Assembly: GCA_963082875.1 (NCBI GenBank)
Contig: OY720099.1
Coordinates: 1,302,001-1,366,000, forward strand
Length of the DNA: 64,000 bases
Direction of reading: 5' to 3'
Source: Corella eumyota
Taxonomy: Eukaryota > Chordata > Ascidiacea > Phlebobranchia > Corellidae
Part shown: positions 49,137 through 60,614 of the stretch, piece by piece
How positions within the stretch are numbered: the first letter of the stretch is position 1
Layout: each line of letters opens with the position of its first letter
Made by a program: the position numbers and the translations under genes
Notes under the pieces: generated by a model
The model's database searches: none
What the model saw: only the letters and a program-made list of their open reading frames with translations
Told to the model about the DNA's origin: nothing

Positions 49137-49138
49137 CT
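49137..49138 (-). promoter_or_regulatory. Candidate trans-splice acceptor before MCCC2
   Basis: On the minus strand a strong TATCTTTTTTTAG lies 51 nt upstream of the MCCC2 start, with no matching upstream coding exon. This fits spliced-leader addition between cistrons; a 5' UTR cis-intron is the alternative. Confidence 0.4.
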
Positions 49139-49224
49139 AAAAAAAGATAATAAAAAGTTTACAGTAATTTACTACATACAGTATTTTTTTGCACTTATAA
49201 ATATTCGATGAATTAACAATTCAA

Positions 49225-49638
49225 CTAAAACGATAATGATGAATTATTAGTTATTATTCCACCATGTTTTAGATGCAATAACGAATAAATCTGCTTGAAT
49301 TCACTTCGAATTTTCCCTAACAAATCAACATTATTTGGACTAAAAGTATCATCATTTATAATTTTGCTTATAGATGTAATTAATGTCCGTAACAAACTTA
49401 TTATTTTTGAGTTTGATTTAGAAGATGTTGTATTGTTTTCAAGAGTATGTAAAAGAAATTGCGAAAAACCGAAATAATATCCAATTTCTGATCCAAATTC
49501 TTTCCCCCTTTTTCTACCAATATCCTTGCCTTCTGTTATCCCAACTCTTTTCCCTGCAGTTATTCCTTCGTTATAGCCATGTTGTGATGTTTCTAAATCC
49601 ATCATTATTACAGATTCAAATGGATCTACATCATTCAT
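49225..49638 (-). CDS. LTO1: LTO1/ORAOV1 (Yae1-domain protein)
   Basis: Single uninterrupted 137-codon gene, the usual LTO1 length. The Yae1-type glycine-spaced motif is seen in GYNEGITAGKRVGITEGKDI and KRGKEFGSEIGYYFGF (human GYREGYEEGSSLGVMEG, GSEIGCYQGF). KIRSEFKQIYSLLHL matches human KIRGKFKQFCSLLNV, and the last residues SLSF resemble the human GLSF. LTO1 with YAE1 acts as an adaptor delivering Fe-S clusters to ABCE1 in ribosome function. It sits between MRPL41 (187 bp upstream) and MCCC2 (139 bp downstream) on the same strand. Confidence 0.95.
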   Translation of the reverse strand: MNDVDPFESVIMMDLETSQHGYNEGITAGKRVGITEGKDIGRKRGKEFGSEIGYYFGFSQFLLHTLENNTTSSKSNSKIISLLRTLITSISKIINDDTFSPNNVDLLGKIRSEFKQIYSLLHLKHGGIITNNSSLSF

Positions 49639-49675
49639 TTTTTACAAGAATATTAAAATTACTAATTTGTAAGTG

Positions 49676-49677
49676 CT
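49676..49677 (-). promoter_or_regulatory. Candidate trans-splice acceptor before LTO1
   Basis: GTTGTTTTTTTAG on the minus strand, 37 nt upstream of the LTO1 ATG, in the 187-bp spacer after MRPL41. Position and pyrimidine tract suit trans-splicing. Confidence 0.4.
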
Positions 49678-49825
49678 AAAAAAACAACATTATTTTTATA
49701 CAAAGCAAGTATAGTTTAGGTATAATGTAGTTTGTACGATACCAATATTTAAGCATGGCACTAAATAGGTTTTAATGTAAAAAACATTGATAAAAAAATT
49801 CAACATGAAAAAACAAAATTTGTTG

Positions 49826-50239
49826 TTATTTTTGCAATGGTTTTGATTTAAAAAACTTTGTTAAAATTTTAGAGAATCCAGACCCTTCAGTTACATCCGG
49901 CATTGTTTCAAGTTTTGTTTTACTCATTTCAGCTTCAATTTCAGGCGCATAAAAAACTTCGAATAAATCTTTAGCCTGCATAGGATCTTCATGGTGTTTT
50001 TCACATTGATATGCAACATAAGGCTTTAAATCACAATCTGTTAAATCTGGTACCATAAACATTGGAATTTTTTCACGGCATGGCACAACCTGGCCATTTA
50101 CTGTAACTTCTTCATCAATTTCTCCAAAAGACATTGACCATGCTTTTAATGGTTTAGTTTTTCCATAATTACGACCCGTCATTGGTCTTCGAAATGAACT
50201 TTTTGGCCATTTCCGCAACAAACAAGTCGTTAACCGCAT
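49826..50239 (-). CDS. MRPL41: Mitochondrial large ribosomal subunit protein bL41m homolog
   Basis: Single-exon gene of 137 residues from the ATG at 50239 (human MRPL41 also 137). A basic N-terminus MRLTTCLLRKWPKSSFRRPM serves as mitochondrial targeting sequence. The core PMFMVPDLTDCDLKPYVAYQ matches human EFVVPDLTGFKLKPYVSY, followed by AKDLFEVFYAPEIEAEM (human AAQLFSEAVAPAIEKDF). It is a structural protein of the mitochondrial 39S subunit. It is the first gene of the MRPL41-LTO1-MCCC2 cluster. An acceptor (TTTATCTCACAG) lies 24 nt before the ATG. Confidence 0.95.
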   Translation of the reverse strand: MRLTTCLLRKWPKSSFRRPMTGRNYGKTKPLKAWSMSFGEIDEEVTVNGQVVPCREKIPMFMVPDLTDCDLKPYVAYQCEKHHEDPMQAKDLFEVFYAPEIEAEMSKTKLETMPDVTEGSGFSKILTKFFKSKPLQK

Positions 50240-50351
50240 TTTAATATGTTGTATCAAGTTGACCTGTGAGATAAACAAAATATTATTTTATATTTTAAGA
50301 AAATTGGTAACAATTTCAAAATTTTTTTTATTTGTCCTTAATTTTTTATTT

Positions 50352-50500
50352 GTCCTTAATGTGAGAGGGTTGACTTAACCTATTAAACATAGAGTAACAG
50401 TTGCAACCCTGACCCAGTCTTGAGTTGGCTTTGCCAATTTCGAATATTATAGATTATAATTGCCTGATAATTAGGCTGCTGATTGGTTTTGGCTTAACCC
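50352..50500 (-). repeat. SINE family A, 3' part
   Basis: Reverse-oriented: CTATTAAACATAGAGTAACA, ACCCAGTCTTGAGTTGGC and ATTAGGCTGCTGATTGG. It lies just upstream of MRPL41. Confidence 0.7.
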
Positions 50501-51059
50501 TGTTAGCTAAAGTTGATAGCGTTTATCTGTTTTGTTCATGTTCAGATGTTGTTTATCTGTCTGTCTGTTAACTGTTTATAGCGTTTTATTCAGTTATTTT
50601 AAAAAATAGCCTTTTAATACGTTTATAACCTGTTAATATTTACTTTCAGATACACACATGGTAATATTACATTCGGACAGACACGTGGTTGTATTTACGT
50701 TCGGACAAGGTCAGCTGACAGGCGGACTAAACATAAACAAAATTTTAATGTTTCCAAAAAATTTAAATCGTAACATCAATTTGAAACATAATTTGTTATC
50801 CTCATTTAAATACAAACGGCCTTAACCATAAAAGAAACTTAGTTTAAAATAAAATAAATAGGTAAGTTCCTTAACTTTCTAACGCTAAAAAAGCAATTTT
50901 GGAAAGAGAATGTTTTTATTTTAGTATAAGGTTACATCTTTTGTACTTGACTTTGTCTCAAGTCTTTGGCATTTTTGGATTTTATAAACTTGAAAATACT
51001 ATCTAATCATTACCAGTTTTAGGCTTTGTAGATTAAAAGACCATTACTTACCTAAGACC

Positions 51060-51102
51060 AGGTAGACAGTGGGGATCGAACCCGAGAACCTCTTGTTGTA
51101 AA
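51060..51102 (-). repeat. SINE head fragment
   Basis: Reverse-oriented B-box region GTGGGGATCGAACCCGAGAA with CCTCTTGTTGT. Only the tRNA-related head is recognisable. Confidence 0.4.
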
Positions 51103-53151
51103 GTTTAATATCTAAAACTAAATTTTGCAAGTATAAATTAGGTTTATTTACATCAAATAATATATTCATGAGATGCAACAAAAGTATTACAAAATAATTT
51201 CATCCAGTAAAATAGGATTTTTTCTAAAATATGAAAAAAACTTTGCCATAAACAAAATATAAAATTACATATAGGAAAAAATTGGGCAGTAAAATAAAAA
51301 AAAAACTTGATATTTTTGTGTTTTAATGCAATTAATTCTATTTAGCATCTTGGTAACAGTATATTAATAATTTTACTCAATAACAAACAAATAAAAGTGT
51401 TGCTTATTAAACACTATTATAATATTACTTTTACATAATACAAGAAAATAATTTTTATGCAAAAAATAGTAGTAACATTACGAAAACATCTGAAAACTAT
51501 ATTTGATATTTTGTAAACTAAAAGAATTTTGGAAATTGGATATTCAAAATTCTTTTTAAAATGTGCAAAGTACAAACTTAAGCCTTGGTTATCATAAAAT
51601 AAAACACAGTAAATACTAATCTATGGCAAAAGTTTCGATATTTAATTAATGAAAGTACCTTTAGAATCAAACCCCACAAATTATTAGTTAAATTAGGGGC
51701 ATAACTTATTGTAGTAAATGATTTTTCACAGCATACAATGAAAGCAAGTTATATTTGAGGGCATGTAAAAGGTAACTCCATTCACTAGTACACAACCTTA
51801 ATTAACACTTTCAACATTGGTTTGGTATAGCTTAAAAAATGGCAAAAAATCCAGAGTAAGAAAAAAAGTTTTGTTAAATTTCAAATTTGTCGGCATACTC
51901 AAAGACAAATATTTTTTGCTGTTTAACAAGAACAGATTGTGCATAACAGGAGGAACATAAAATTTCTTTACAGAAGTTAACCATGCAACAATAATCACTT
52001 TAATTGGTAAAGAAATTAAAAACTTAAAATAGTACAAGAAAAGACCCAACATTTTAATCCAACTTTTTTAAATAATTTATAAAATTTCCAAACTAACTGC
52101 AATGTAGTTGAACAAACTAAATGTATTAGAAATAAAGGTGTTGTTAAATGTAAAAAAACATAATTATTATTTTTGTTTTTGTAAATACTACCAAAAAAAT
52201 AAGTTTTTTAAAGTTATTCAGTAACTTCATCATTTGATTTTCTTAACATTGCACAGTTAATGCCATAGAATAGATATCCTTACATTATAAGTCAGATAAT
52301 TCAGTTTTGAAATAAAGTAAAATAATAAAACAACTCAAGGTATGCTCATCGCATAAAAACAATTTAAAATAGGAATAGTTGGGCACTACATATTATTAAT
52401 GCATAATAACAAACACTCTTACAGAACCAAAGTAAATATTTTAAGCAAGATCCTATTGAAGAAAAAAATTAGATATAGAAAAGCAAATGTTTAATATTTT
52501 GTGGGTAAATTTGTAAATGATAGAAAATGGTGATTTATGGGAATAAGTATGTTATAAACTTTATATAATTAAACATAAAAATTCTTCTATTTTAAAGTTA
52601 TAATATTTTGAACCAAATTTTAATATTTTTATATCAATTTAAATAGTGCACAGCTCTTCAATTTTACCAAAAAAAAACATTTTATTAAAAAAATTAACGT
52701 TTATTAAAAAGCCCCAAATTTTGCTTCTATATTCGATGTTTAATAAACTCATGCGGCCTAACTGCTATTTAATTTTGTACCGGTTTCCACTAACTGCGTT
52801 CCTAGCACCAAAAAGTCCGAAAAATGTTGATAGGAGCAATTGCTTTAGCCAGTTTTCTATAAAAAATCTTTCTAAGTAAGTTTAAAACAATGATTAGAAA
52901 TGTAATTAACTTTGCTAGATAATAAAAAAATAAATGATAGAAAAAAATGATAGAAAGAGCAATGAAAAAATGTCGACAAAGAAAAATTAGGTAACCCAAA
53001 GTTAAAGTGGTCCATTGTAAACCAAAAATTTACCAGAATTACAGTTAATTTTAAATAAAACGAAATTGGGACAAATTAACATTAGGTCACTTAATTTTTA
53101 ACACATTTTAACAGAAAAGTCATTCTATAATATCTCATTTAAATAATAAAA

Positions 53152-56100
53152 TCAAGAGTTGAATAATTCAACTGCAGAATCACTATTAAATATAATCGAG
53201 TCATCCCGAATCAAGTCTTGCGAAGAAGATGCAGCCTGAACTGTTCCCTGCCCGGAGTCAAGAAGAGAGAGTAACTCCTGAGGAAGAGAAAGGTAATCAA
53301 GTTCTCCACAGTATTCCCCCGCATCCGAAGGAGCAAGGACTTTTTCTCCGGATCCCAGTTTAACTGAGGTCTCATTTAAATTAATTGGGTCCGAGGATGT
53401 TGCGTTATTATCCATAATGAGGAGGGATTGAAGAGTATCCATGGTAACGGTATTATTTGAAGGTTCCGGAATATTTCTTATATTATTGTTATTATTGTTG
53501 GTGTTTAAGTTTTGAGATATTTGCTGCTGTTTGTTGGAACCTAAAGGTTAATTTCAATTTAACTAATTTTGTGCAATTTTTTGGAGTTTATATCTGTATA
53601 TTCTAAAGCTTAGTGGACAAAATATATATACGTAAGTCCAATTTTAGGCCTACAAAATAACTGCAGTTTGTGGTGACCAGATTTATTATCGCAAGCAAAT
53701 ATTAGTTGAGGGTTGCGACCATATTACGACAATTAATATTCTGACCAAAGGGCATCTAATATAAATAAATTAACTATTTATGAGGGTGAAGATATTAAAC
53801 ATAATTATATTGGATACAATTTAATTTAAAAAAATGTATTATTATTGTCTTGGTGTTTTTAGTTCAATGCTAATTACCGAAAAAGTTAAAGTAGCCAAAA
53901 CTTTTTTAAACAAAAAAAACTTAGCTAAAACTTCTTACCTTTACTATTAAAATTTATAAAACCCTCTGTTTGTTCTTGGTTATGGGTGGGTCTTAAAGCC
54001 CCAATTCCCCCCGACAATGTCACAGATTGGGGCCAACTATTTGTGCTTAGTATACTAGATGATAGACCGTTAATTGTGTCACGCTTAATAGGTTTATGGC
54101 TTATCTGAAAAAATCAATAAATCAAATTTAAAAATTAAACAACAAATATTAACTTATATTAAAAAAAATATTAATATCATTTTAAAATTAAGCAAAAAAG
54201 GGCTTATTCACCTCTCTTAAATTAAATCTGAGATTGTGGCATAATTAATATCAGTTTACAAAACTGCCTTGTTTTATTGTGCAAACATATAGTTGCGTTT
54301 TGGCTTTGTCTTTTTTATGTAAAGTCTTAGAGTAATTATGTTTATTGTTTTTGTGTTTAGTTATTAAACAAGCCTAATTTGTCTAATTTGTTAACTACAA
54401 GATAAAATTAAGAACTTACGGATGCTTGCGATCCTTCCGTACTTTTTGTTCGAACCAAGCTCTTATTTGTGTCTTTGGATTGCATAACTGGTGCAGAGTG
54501 AACTCTCTATAACACAACATTTTACCCATTTAGCGGTATATTTTATCAACAAATATATGAGGTACTGGGTTTGGTCCCCACTGATCTCATGCTGTAGCGC
54601 TCTTGATTAAAGTGCTATAAACGGTATGAACTCCTGCTGAGCCAGCACTTAATCAGCAGTATAATTATTGAACAGTTATAATCTATAATATCCCAAACTG
54701 ACAAAGTCGACCTAAGACTGGGTCGGGGTAACAAATATTTCTCTATATTTTTGCTGTGAGGTCAACCTTCCTGCATTAAGAATAAATAAACATAAAAAAA
54801 CATTTTCAGCCAATTCACAATAACATAGCTGACATTACTTAGTTAAACAAGTTATATTTTCTACCTGAAGATTTTTGTTGATTTGTTGTTGTGCAGTGTG
54901 GTTTCTTAACAAAGATTGTTTAACGTGATTGGTCAGATGTTTGCCAACAACTGATTGGGTCAAAACATGATTCTAAATTCACAAAAAATTGAAGATTTAA
55001 AAACAGAACTTTTACAAGACGTTATGAATCAGTTTAAATGTTTAATATATTTTGGCAAACTTACTGCTGAGTTTTTCTTTGGTTTTAAATTTTTCTTTAA
55101 CTTCGGGGCGTGACCAGAAAACAAATTTAAAGATGCCGAATTCAACGCGTCATTCGGATGCTTAAACATCGAACTTTGCTCCTTACTACCACTAGGAGGG
55201 GATATAAAATGGGTTTGATCAGACCCGAGTTGAATGACCTGGTCACGACCTTTCAGGAGTAATGAGTTAAGGTCGATTGTTGTGCTGAGCGAAGTTGAGG
55301 TAGCTGAGATGTTGGATTGAGGAGCCGAAATTTGAACGAACTTACAACTTTCGTCGACATGATTCGAGGTGGCCATGTGAAATGCCGCGTATTTTTGTGC
55401 CACGACACCATTCTCGTTTGTTCTAAAAGCCTTGTTTGGCACCGTTAAACTATTTCTTCTCGTGCTTAAAAGTTCACTTTTTATCGACGATGGAGTTGTA
55501 ACTAAATTGTGACTGTGACATCGGCCACGAAGTTCGGTCGCAGGTTTTTTGTTTGCATAGCTTGTGAAAAAATTAGGGGTCGTTGCATTATAGAGGTCGT
55601 CATTCACAGACAAAACTCTTGTTCGAGAATCCATGACGATGGGTGATGCGGAAGGCATTGAAGCGAATCCAGAAAATGACGTTGCTACCGACGATGTGAT
55701 TGGAAAATGTTTGTTTTTTTGCAACTTATGGGATACTTTTTCAACAGAGAACGATTTAGTGAATCTCCTCCACGTGTGGTTGCTATGACGATTGTAAATA
55801 GAATGTCGTTGGTCCATGTGAAGCGATCCAAAATCACAAACCTAAAAATAATAAAATAAATATTTTAGTTCCATTACAATCTATATATAATGGTGCTTAA
55901 AAATATATATATCTATGTATGTCTAATTTAAAGTCCTACAAACTAAATAGAAAGGGCAAATATAAGGTAAGAGTTGCGTCCACATTATGAAAATAAAATC
56001 TCGATTGTAAGACGGGCTATTGACTGGTGCAATTAATGTTAAACAAATTGCAGAAGCATGTTGTTATATTAACTTAAATTATTTATGTATATGGTTAACT

Positions 56101-59100
56101 TAAAAGTAGCTTAAAAATTTAAAACAAACAAAGTAATATTACAGCAATTGGTTTCGGATTGTGGTTTAAATATTCTAGTTGAGGATTGAAGTTGGAATCA
56201 AGCGAAGTTTCTGGTTCATCTTCTCCACAATCTACATATCTTGCCTGAACATTTCTACAAAACAAATATTTTAGATTCAATAACAATTCCATCAATATTA
56301 CTTTGATCCAGGGTTGAGTTGTACAAATTTAGAATATTGTTAATGTATTGTTTGTGTTTTTTTATTAGTCATAACTTTAGCACAATGGAATTAAGGACAG
56401 ACAGCATGGTGTAGTGGTCAGAACACTTGTCTTCACTACATGAAGTCCTGGGTTCGATCCCCACTGCTCTCATGCTGTAGCCCCTTAGGTAAGGCACTAT
56501 AAACGTTATGAACTCCTGCTAAGCTAACACTTAATTAGCAGCTTAATTAACAGGCAATTATAAACAATAATACCCCAAACTGCCACAAGCAACTTGAGAC
56601 TGGGTCTGGGTACCTGATGTTACTCTATGTTTAGAGTCATAAAGTTAACCTTCCCATATTAAGGATAAATAAATATAAAAAAAGATCATAAACAGAAATA
56701 CAAGTCATTATATTTTTTGGTTACCTTGGAAATAAACTGATGTTGTGTTTGGATTTGGATTCACTTGATCGAGGTTTTTGCCCCAACTTTGCAGGGGCAA
56801 GAGGAGGTGACATGACTCGTTGGTCAATTTTGTTGGAAGGAGTTGGGGTCTGAGGGGATTTTCTTTTTTCACCCGACAACGTTAAATCTTTTAAAAAAAT
56901 TTTAAAAAAGGTTTAAAATAATGAGGGTAATTAAATTCTTAAATTTAAGTTTAGGTCTTTGATTTATTTTTGCACAAGTTAACTATAAAGAATAAAGCTT
57001 AGTTGACATATGTATATATATGTATGTCCATTTTGAAAGCCTTAATACTTTTACGCATATAAAAACGCACGCATATATTATTTTTAATTATAATATGACA
57101 ATTAAAATACACCTCATAGAACTGGCAATCAAATAGTTTTATAATGTTCAATTTTAAAATGGTGCAACCAATATAAAACTGTACAGAGATTATTTAATAA
57201 CTTACTTGAGGATGACGGTTTATGTTTTCCTGATATTAATGCAGCTTTTTCCTTCAACTTTAGCTTTGCGTTAGCCTGATCTCTAACTAATTCATCAAAC
57301 GCTTTTCGTCGCCCTAAAAAAATATTTATCAAAAAATGTGATTACTATTAAAAAACGTTGCAAAAAATATTTACATATATTTTGAAACAATTATAAATTA
57401 ATTTAATATTGTTGAAGTAAAGGAAGCTATACAATAAACAAAGTATCTAAGCTGACTCATTAAAATTTCAATTTAAAATTGTGAGAATGGTCTTTAAGAA
57501 ACATAAATTTTAAAAAGCTTTTTGCCAGTTTGAAAATGAAAGCAGTAGGAGTTAAATCCAAAATCTTAAGCTATAGTTGTGTCACTATTATACTTTGTAG
57601 ACACATACACTAAGAACAGTTTACTTGTTATCGTAACTCTCTTAATACAGCTGGCTGTGCGTTTTATATAAGTATAAAGCGTATGTTATTCCTATGCACA
57701 TTTACTTGTATCTAGTTGAAAGACTAATACTCGGATGTGAAAGCAGCAAGTAAAAATGACCAATTAACTTACCAGGAACTTTACGCTTGCTGCTTCTTGA
57801 ATGGCTTTTGCATGTAAGTGATCGAGTACATCGTAGTTGCTCATCTTCTACCCAGACTCCACAGTGTTTGTTGGGGTCATATTCTCGAGCTATAACAAAA
57901 AAATATTATTTAGAAAAAGAAAAAAATGATAAACAAAATGTTTTTTTTTTTTTTATATTTTTACGTTTTAGAGGTAAAATTTTTTTCTTGACCCCCTCCG
58001 GTTTAACAATCTTCAGTTTCTCAGGATTCGAAGAAGGTAAATTCCTGTCGGATGCTTTTACGACGTCAACTTGAGGGTTGTGGTGATGCTTGCGATAACG
58101 CTGCGGCGACGGAGTTGAACTAGTTGAATTTTCTCTAGGTGAGTTGTTGTTAAACATGGCAACATTTCCGATGTAAGGAGATTTTTCAAGCATTACCACC
58201 GGTCCATTGCTGATTAAATGCGAATCTACACTTTCACCATCAAGTAGAATGTATTCCTTTTTGGCACTTATCTCTAAAGTGCGCTCACTCGATTTTCGCT
58301 TCGCACTTTTACTAGACACATGCAGTCGATCGGAAGACTTATTTAAATGAGCATATTTATCAGTTTTTTCCACTTTTTTACTATGTGGTTTTGTGGATAA
58401 ATTTGCAGAGTGTTTATGAAGTCTTTGTGCGTCTGTTTCATGCCTAGATTGGTGCTTGGTAATTGGTAAACTAGGGACTGGAAAGTTGTGTTTTGACGAA
58501 CTACCAGAACTATTTGAACTTGAGTTGCTTCCTGGTGAAAGAAGAAGTTGCCGCAAGGGAGGAGTCTTGTTTCTAGAATGTTTTAAACTAGGGTTGGGAG
58601 AATTTTTCGACACAACTTCACTGCTTGCTTTGACTACAGATTGTTTAGTAGAATTACTAGTTTTTTCTGGTTTTCGTTTTGGGCCGTTGGATATTGATGA
58701 TTTTAAACTAGAATTAAACATAGAATTTGTTGAAACTTTAAAAGTTTTGTCATTTGTTAAATGATGAGTTTTGGATAACCCAGGTACTACTGATGACAAC
58801 TTTTTCGGACGTTTTTGTTTTGCTTCTGGTGGCGGCCGCAGAATATTTTGCTTGTGATGTCGCTCTATAAAAAAAAACAAGTTTCAAAATCAATTCTATA
58901 AACAACTCTAAATGATAGTTGACATTGCAACATGATTTAAATTTAACTTTATTTCACTTTAAAATAGTATTTACATTAGGTTTAATTATTAACAATTCTA
59001 ACTGTTTACTATTATCTAGGCTAAGGATTTTATTATTTAATGCAAATTATCCAAAGTTTAGTAAAAACTACCTTGCAAGATACTAAACTTTAAAATAATA

Positions 59101-60614
59101 ATAATCCAATAAACCTTTATCTAAAAGCCTTGTTTTTTGTTTAGAAATAGCGTGGCTTAGCAATCTTTTGCCATTTTTATTACAAAAACTTCTGCTTTTG
59201 GAATTACAATACTACTTTTTGCAAATACAAAAATTCAAGTATTAAAAAGTTGCAACAAAAGAATTAATATAAAACTACTAGATAAAATAGCTTTTTATCC
59301 TTATTTTTTTAAGACTTAATAGTTTGTTGACATTTTACATTTCTACACTTACCAATGTGATAACGAAAGGCTTGTGGTTTGAAAGGTAATCTGCAATGTT
59401 CACAAACAACAATATAGAATTCATCTTTGCCTGGGCAGAAACCAAATAAACCAAAATCTAAAAATAAACATTTTGTTTAGATGATTAAAAAATTGATTGG
59501 CATCATAAAAGTTTGATCTACTATTCAGCATTTAATGTTGTTTAAAATGAAATAATTTAACATTTTTTGTAATGAAACTTTAAATTAAATAAAGAAACAA
59601 TGATTTTATAAAATCTAAAATTATATTACGAAATTAAAAATAGGTTTTGGTAAAATTTTTAGACAAATATAATAAGGACAAAAGACAAAATGATACAAAG
59701 AACAAACTAATCTATATTATCCTAAATTTATAGTTTCTTATTTCAATACAAAAAGGGAACTGAAATAAAACACAATTCAAATTCAGCCAAAAAAAGCTTC
59801 ACAGTCAATCACATAATAAGAACTAAAAAAGTAAACAAAAATGTCACAAGTTGTATGATGAATTATTATTCATCCCACACCATTAATAAATATTGAAGCA
59901 ATCCACTCTAACAAGAGACAATAAATGTTAACAAATTAACTAACAACCAGCCTACTAATTTTTAAGTTTTTACATAACAAAGTTTAACCAATATTTTACT
60001 TTTAAACTGTAACAACTAAAAACATTATTGGTTATACTAAAAACTAAGACACAGTCCTTGAAAACTAATTTTTATTTAGTAATCAAAGCTTAGATGATAT
60101 ATTTTTACCAAATTAAACTACTCAATATGTTTGATAATTCAACTTTCAGTTTAGGTTAATTTTTGCATATAAACAGTTAGAAGTTGATATAAATTTACCT
60201 TGTCGTTTCAATCTTGCAACTTCACCCGAAGAATTAAAACTATTGGGACTTTGTTCCTTTTTGTTTAAACCTAAAAATACAAGAATTCGAAAATAATAAA
60301 AGTAATACAAAAAGGTGACTTCAATTCTAAACTGACAATAATATAAAGTAAAACTTTAATATTATAACACTTTTTTATTAAAAAAATACATCAAAAATAT
60401 ACTTATGTTAAGCCCATTTAACAAGCTTACTTTGGTATATATTTTTTCGGAAATGAATGTTAACACTTTATAGCTCAATGATAAACTCAAAATATTGTAT
60501 GTTTTTAAAGCAAGAATATTTACCTTCTTTTTCTACAGCCTTCTCCCAACTTGCCCAACTACTTCCAGCAAAACATTCCAGATCGGGGGCACTTTTGTCC
60601 TTAAATGCTGCCAT
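53152..60614 (-). CDS. ATXN7: Ataxin-7 (SAGA deubiquitinase-module subunit)
   Basis: Thirteen exons (60614-60524, 60270-60199, 59457-59353, 58864-57965, 57889-57773, 57313-57206, 56887-56725, 56254-56143, 55841-55065, 54972-54865, 54506-54420, 54104-53939, 53540-53152) give 1,064 residues in frame. The N-terminus is MAAFKDKSAPDLECFAGSSW. An atypical zinc finger is seen in VVCEHCRLPFKPQAFRYHIERHH, split over two exons. The SCA7 domain is clear: YDPNKHCGVWV, RCTRSLTCKSHS and PGRRKAFDEL match human DPNRHCGVM, CTRSLTCKTHS and GRRKRFDVL. The rest is Ser-rich, basic and low-complexity, with an Asn-rich run near the C-terminus. ATXN7 anchors the deubiquitinase module to SAGA and contacts nucleosomes. 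No polyglutamine tract is present at the N-terminus, unlike vertebrate ATXN7. Paralogy with ATXN7L1/L2 is unresolved. Confidence 0.9.
53594..53775 (+). repeat. Short interspersed repeat, family C
   Basis: CTAAAGCTTAGTGGACAAAA, GTCCAATTTTAGGCCTACAA, AAATATTAGTTGAGGGTTGC and ACCATATTACGACAATTAA. It lies in the last ATXN7 intron, antisense to the gene. Confidence 0.6.
54558..54790 (+). repeat. SINE family A (most of the body)
   Basis: Plus-oriented: GGTACTGGGTTTGGTCCCCA (B-box region), GTGCTATAAACGGTATGAAC, CAGCACTTAATCAGCAG and GACTGGGTCGGGGTAAC. It lies in an ATXN7 intron. Confidence 0.8.
55876..56040 (+). repeat. Short interspersed repeat, family C
   Basis: AATCTATATATAATGGTGCT, CTATGTATGTCTAATTTAA, GTCCTACAAACTAAATAG, AAGAGTTGCGTCCACATTA and CGATTGTAAGACGGGCT. 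It lies in an ATXN7 intron. Confidence 0.6.
56397..56680 (+). repeat. SINE family A, essentially full length
   Basis: About 284 bp with all parts: tRNA-like head ACAGCATGGTGTAGTGGTCA, B box GGTTCGATCCC, GTAGCCCCTTAGGTAAGGC, CACTTAATTAGCAGCTTAAT, AACTTGAGACTGGGTCTGGG, TTACTCTATGTTTAG and an A-rich end. It is a good reference copy for the family and lies in an ATXN7 intron. Confidence 0.85.
56990..57120 (+). repeat. Short interspersed repeat, family C (diverged)
   Basis: AATAAAGCTTAGTTGACATA, TATGTATGTCCATTTTGAAA and ATAATATGACAATTAAAAT in family order, with the middle altered. It lies in an ATXN7 intron. Confidence 0.5.
57538..57590 (-). repeat. SINE family A head fragment
   Basis: GAAAGCAGTAGGAGTTAAAT followed by CCAAAATCTTAAGCTATAGT resembles the reverse-oriented head at 44160-44210. 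Short and diverged. Confidence 0.4.

Larger units (their letters stand above)
50240..53151. other. Spacer between MRPL41 and ATXN7
   Basis: About 2.9 kb, AT-rich. It contains an acceptor at 50264-50265, a SINE A fragment (50352-50500), a tRNA-head fragment near 51060-51102 and probably a long ATXN7 3' UTR. Repeated CTGTCTGT/TTCGGACAGAC phrases at 50540-50710 lie upstream of MRPL41 and may belong to its promoter. No gene recognised. Confidence 0.45.

Noticed and set aside
50540-50710. Possible CRISPR-like or ordered repeat array (CTGTCTGT, TTCGGACAGAC phrases)
   Set aside because: Only two or three irregular copies without fixed spacers; simple-sequence drift or promoter motifs explain it.
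56397-56480. tRNA gene suggested by A and B box matches
   Set aside because: The same head recurs with a common non-tRNA body and A-rich end at several sites, so it is a SINE, not a functional tRNA gene.
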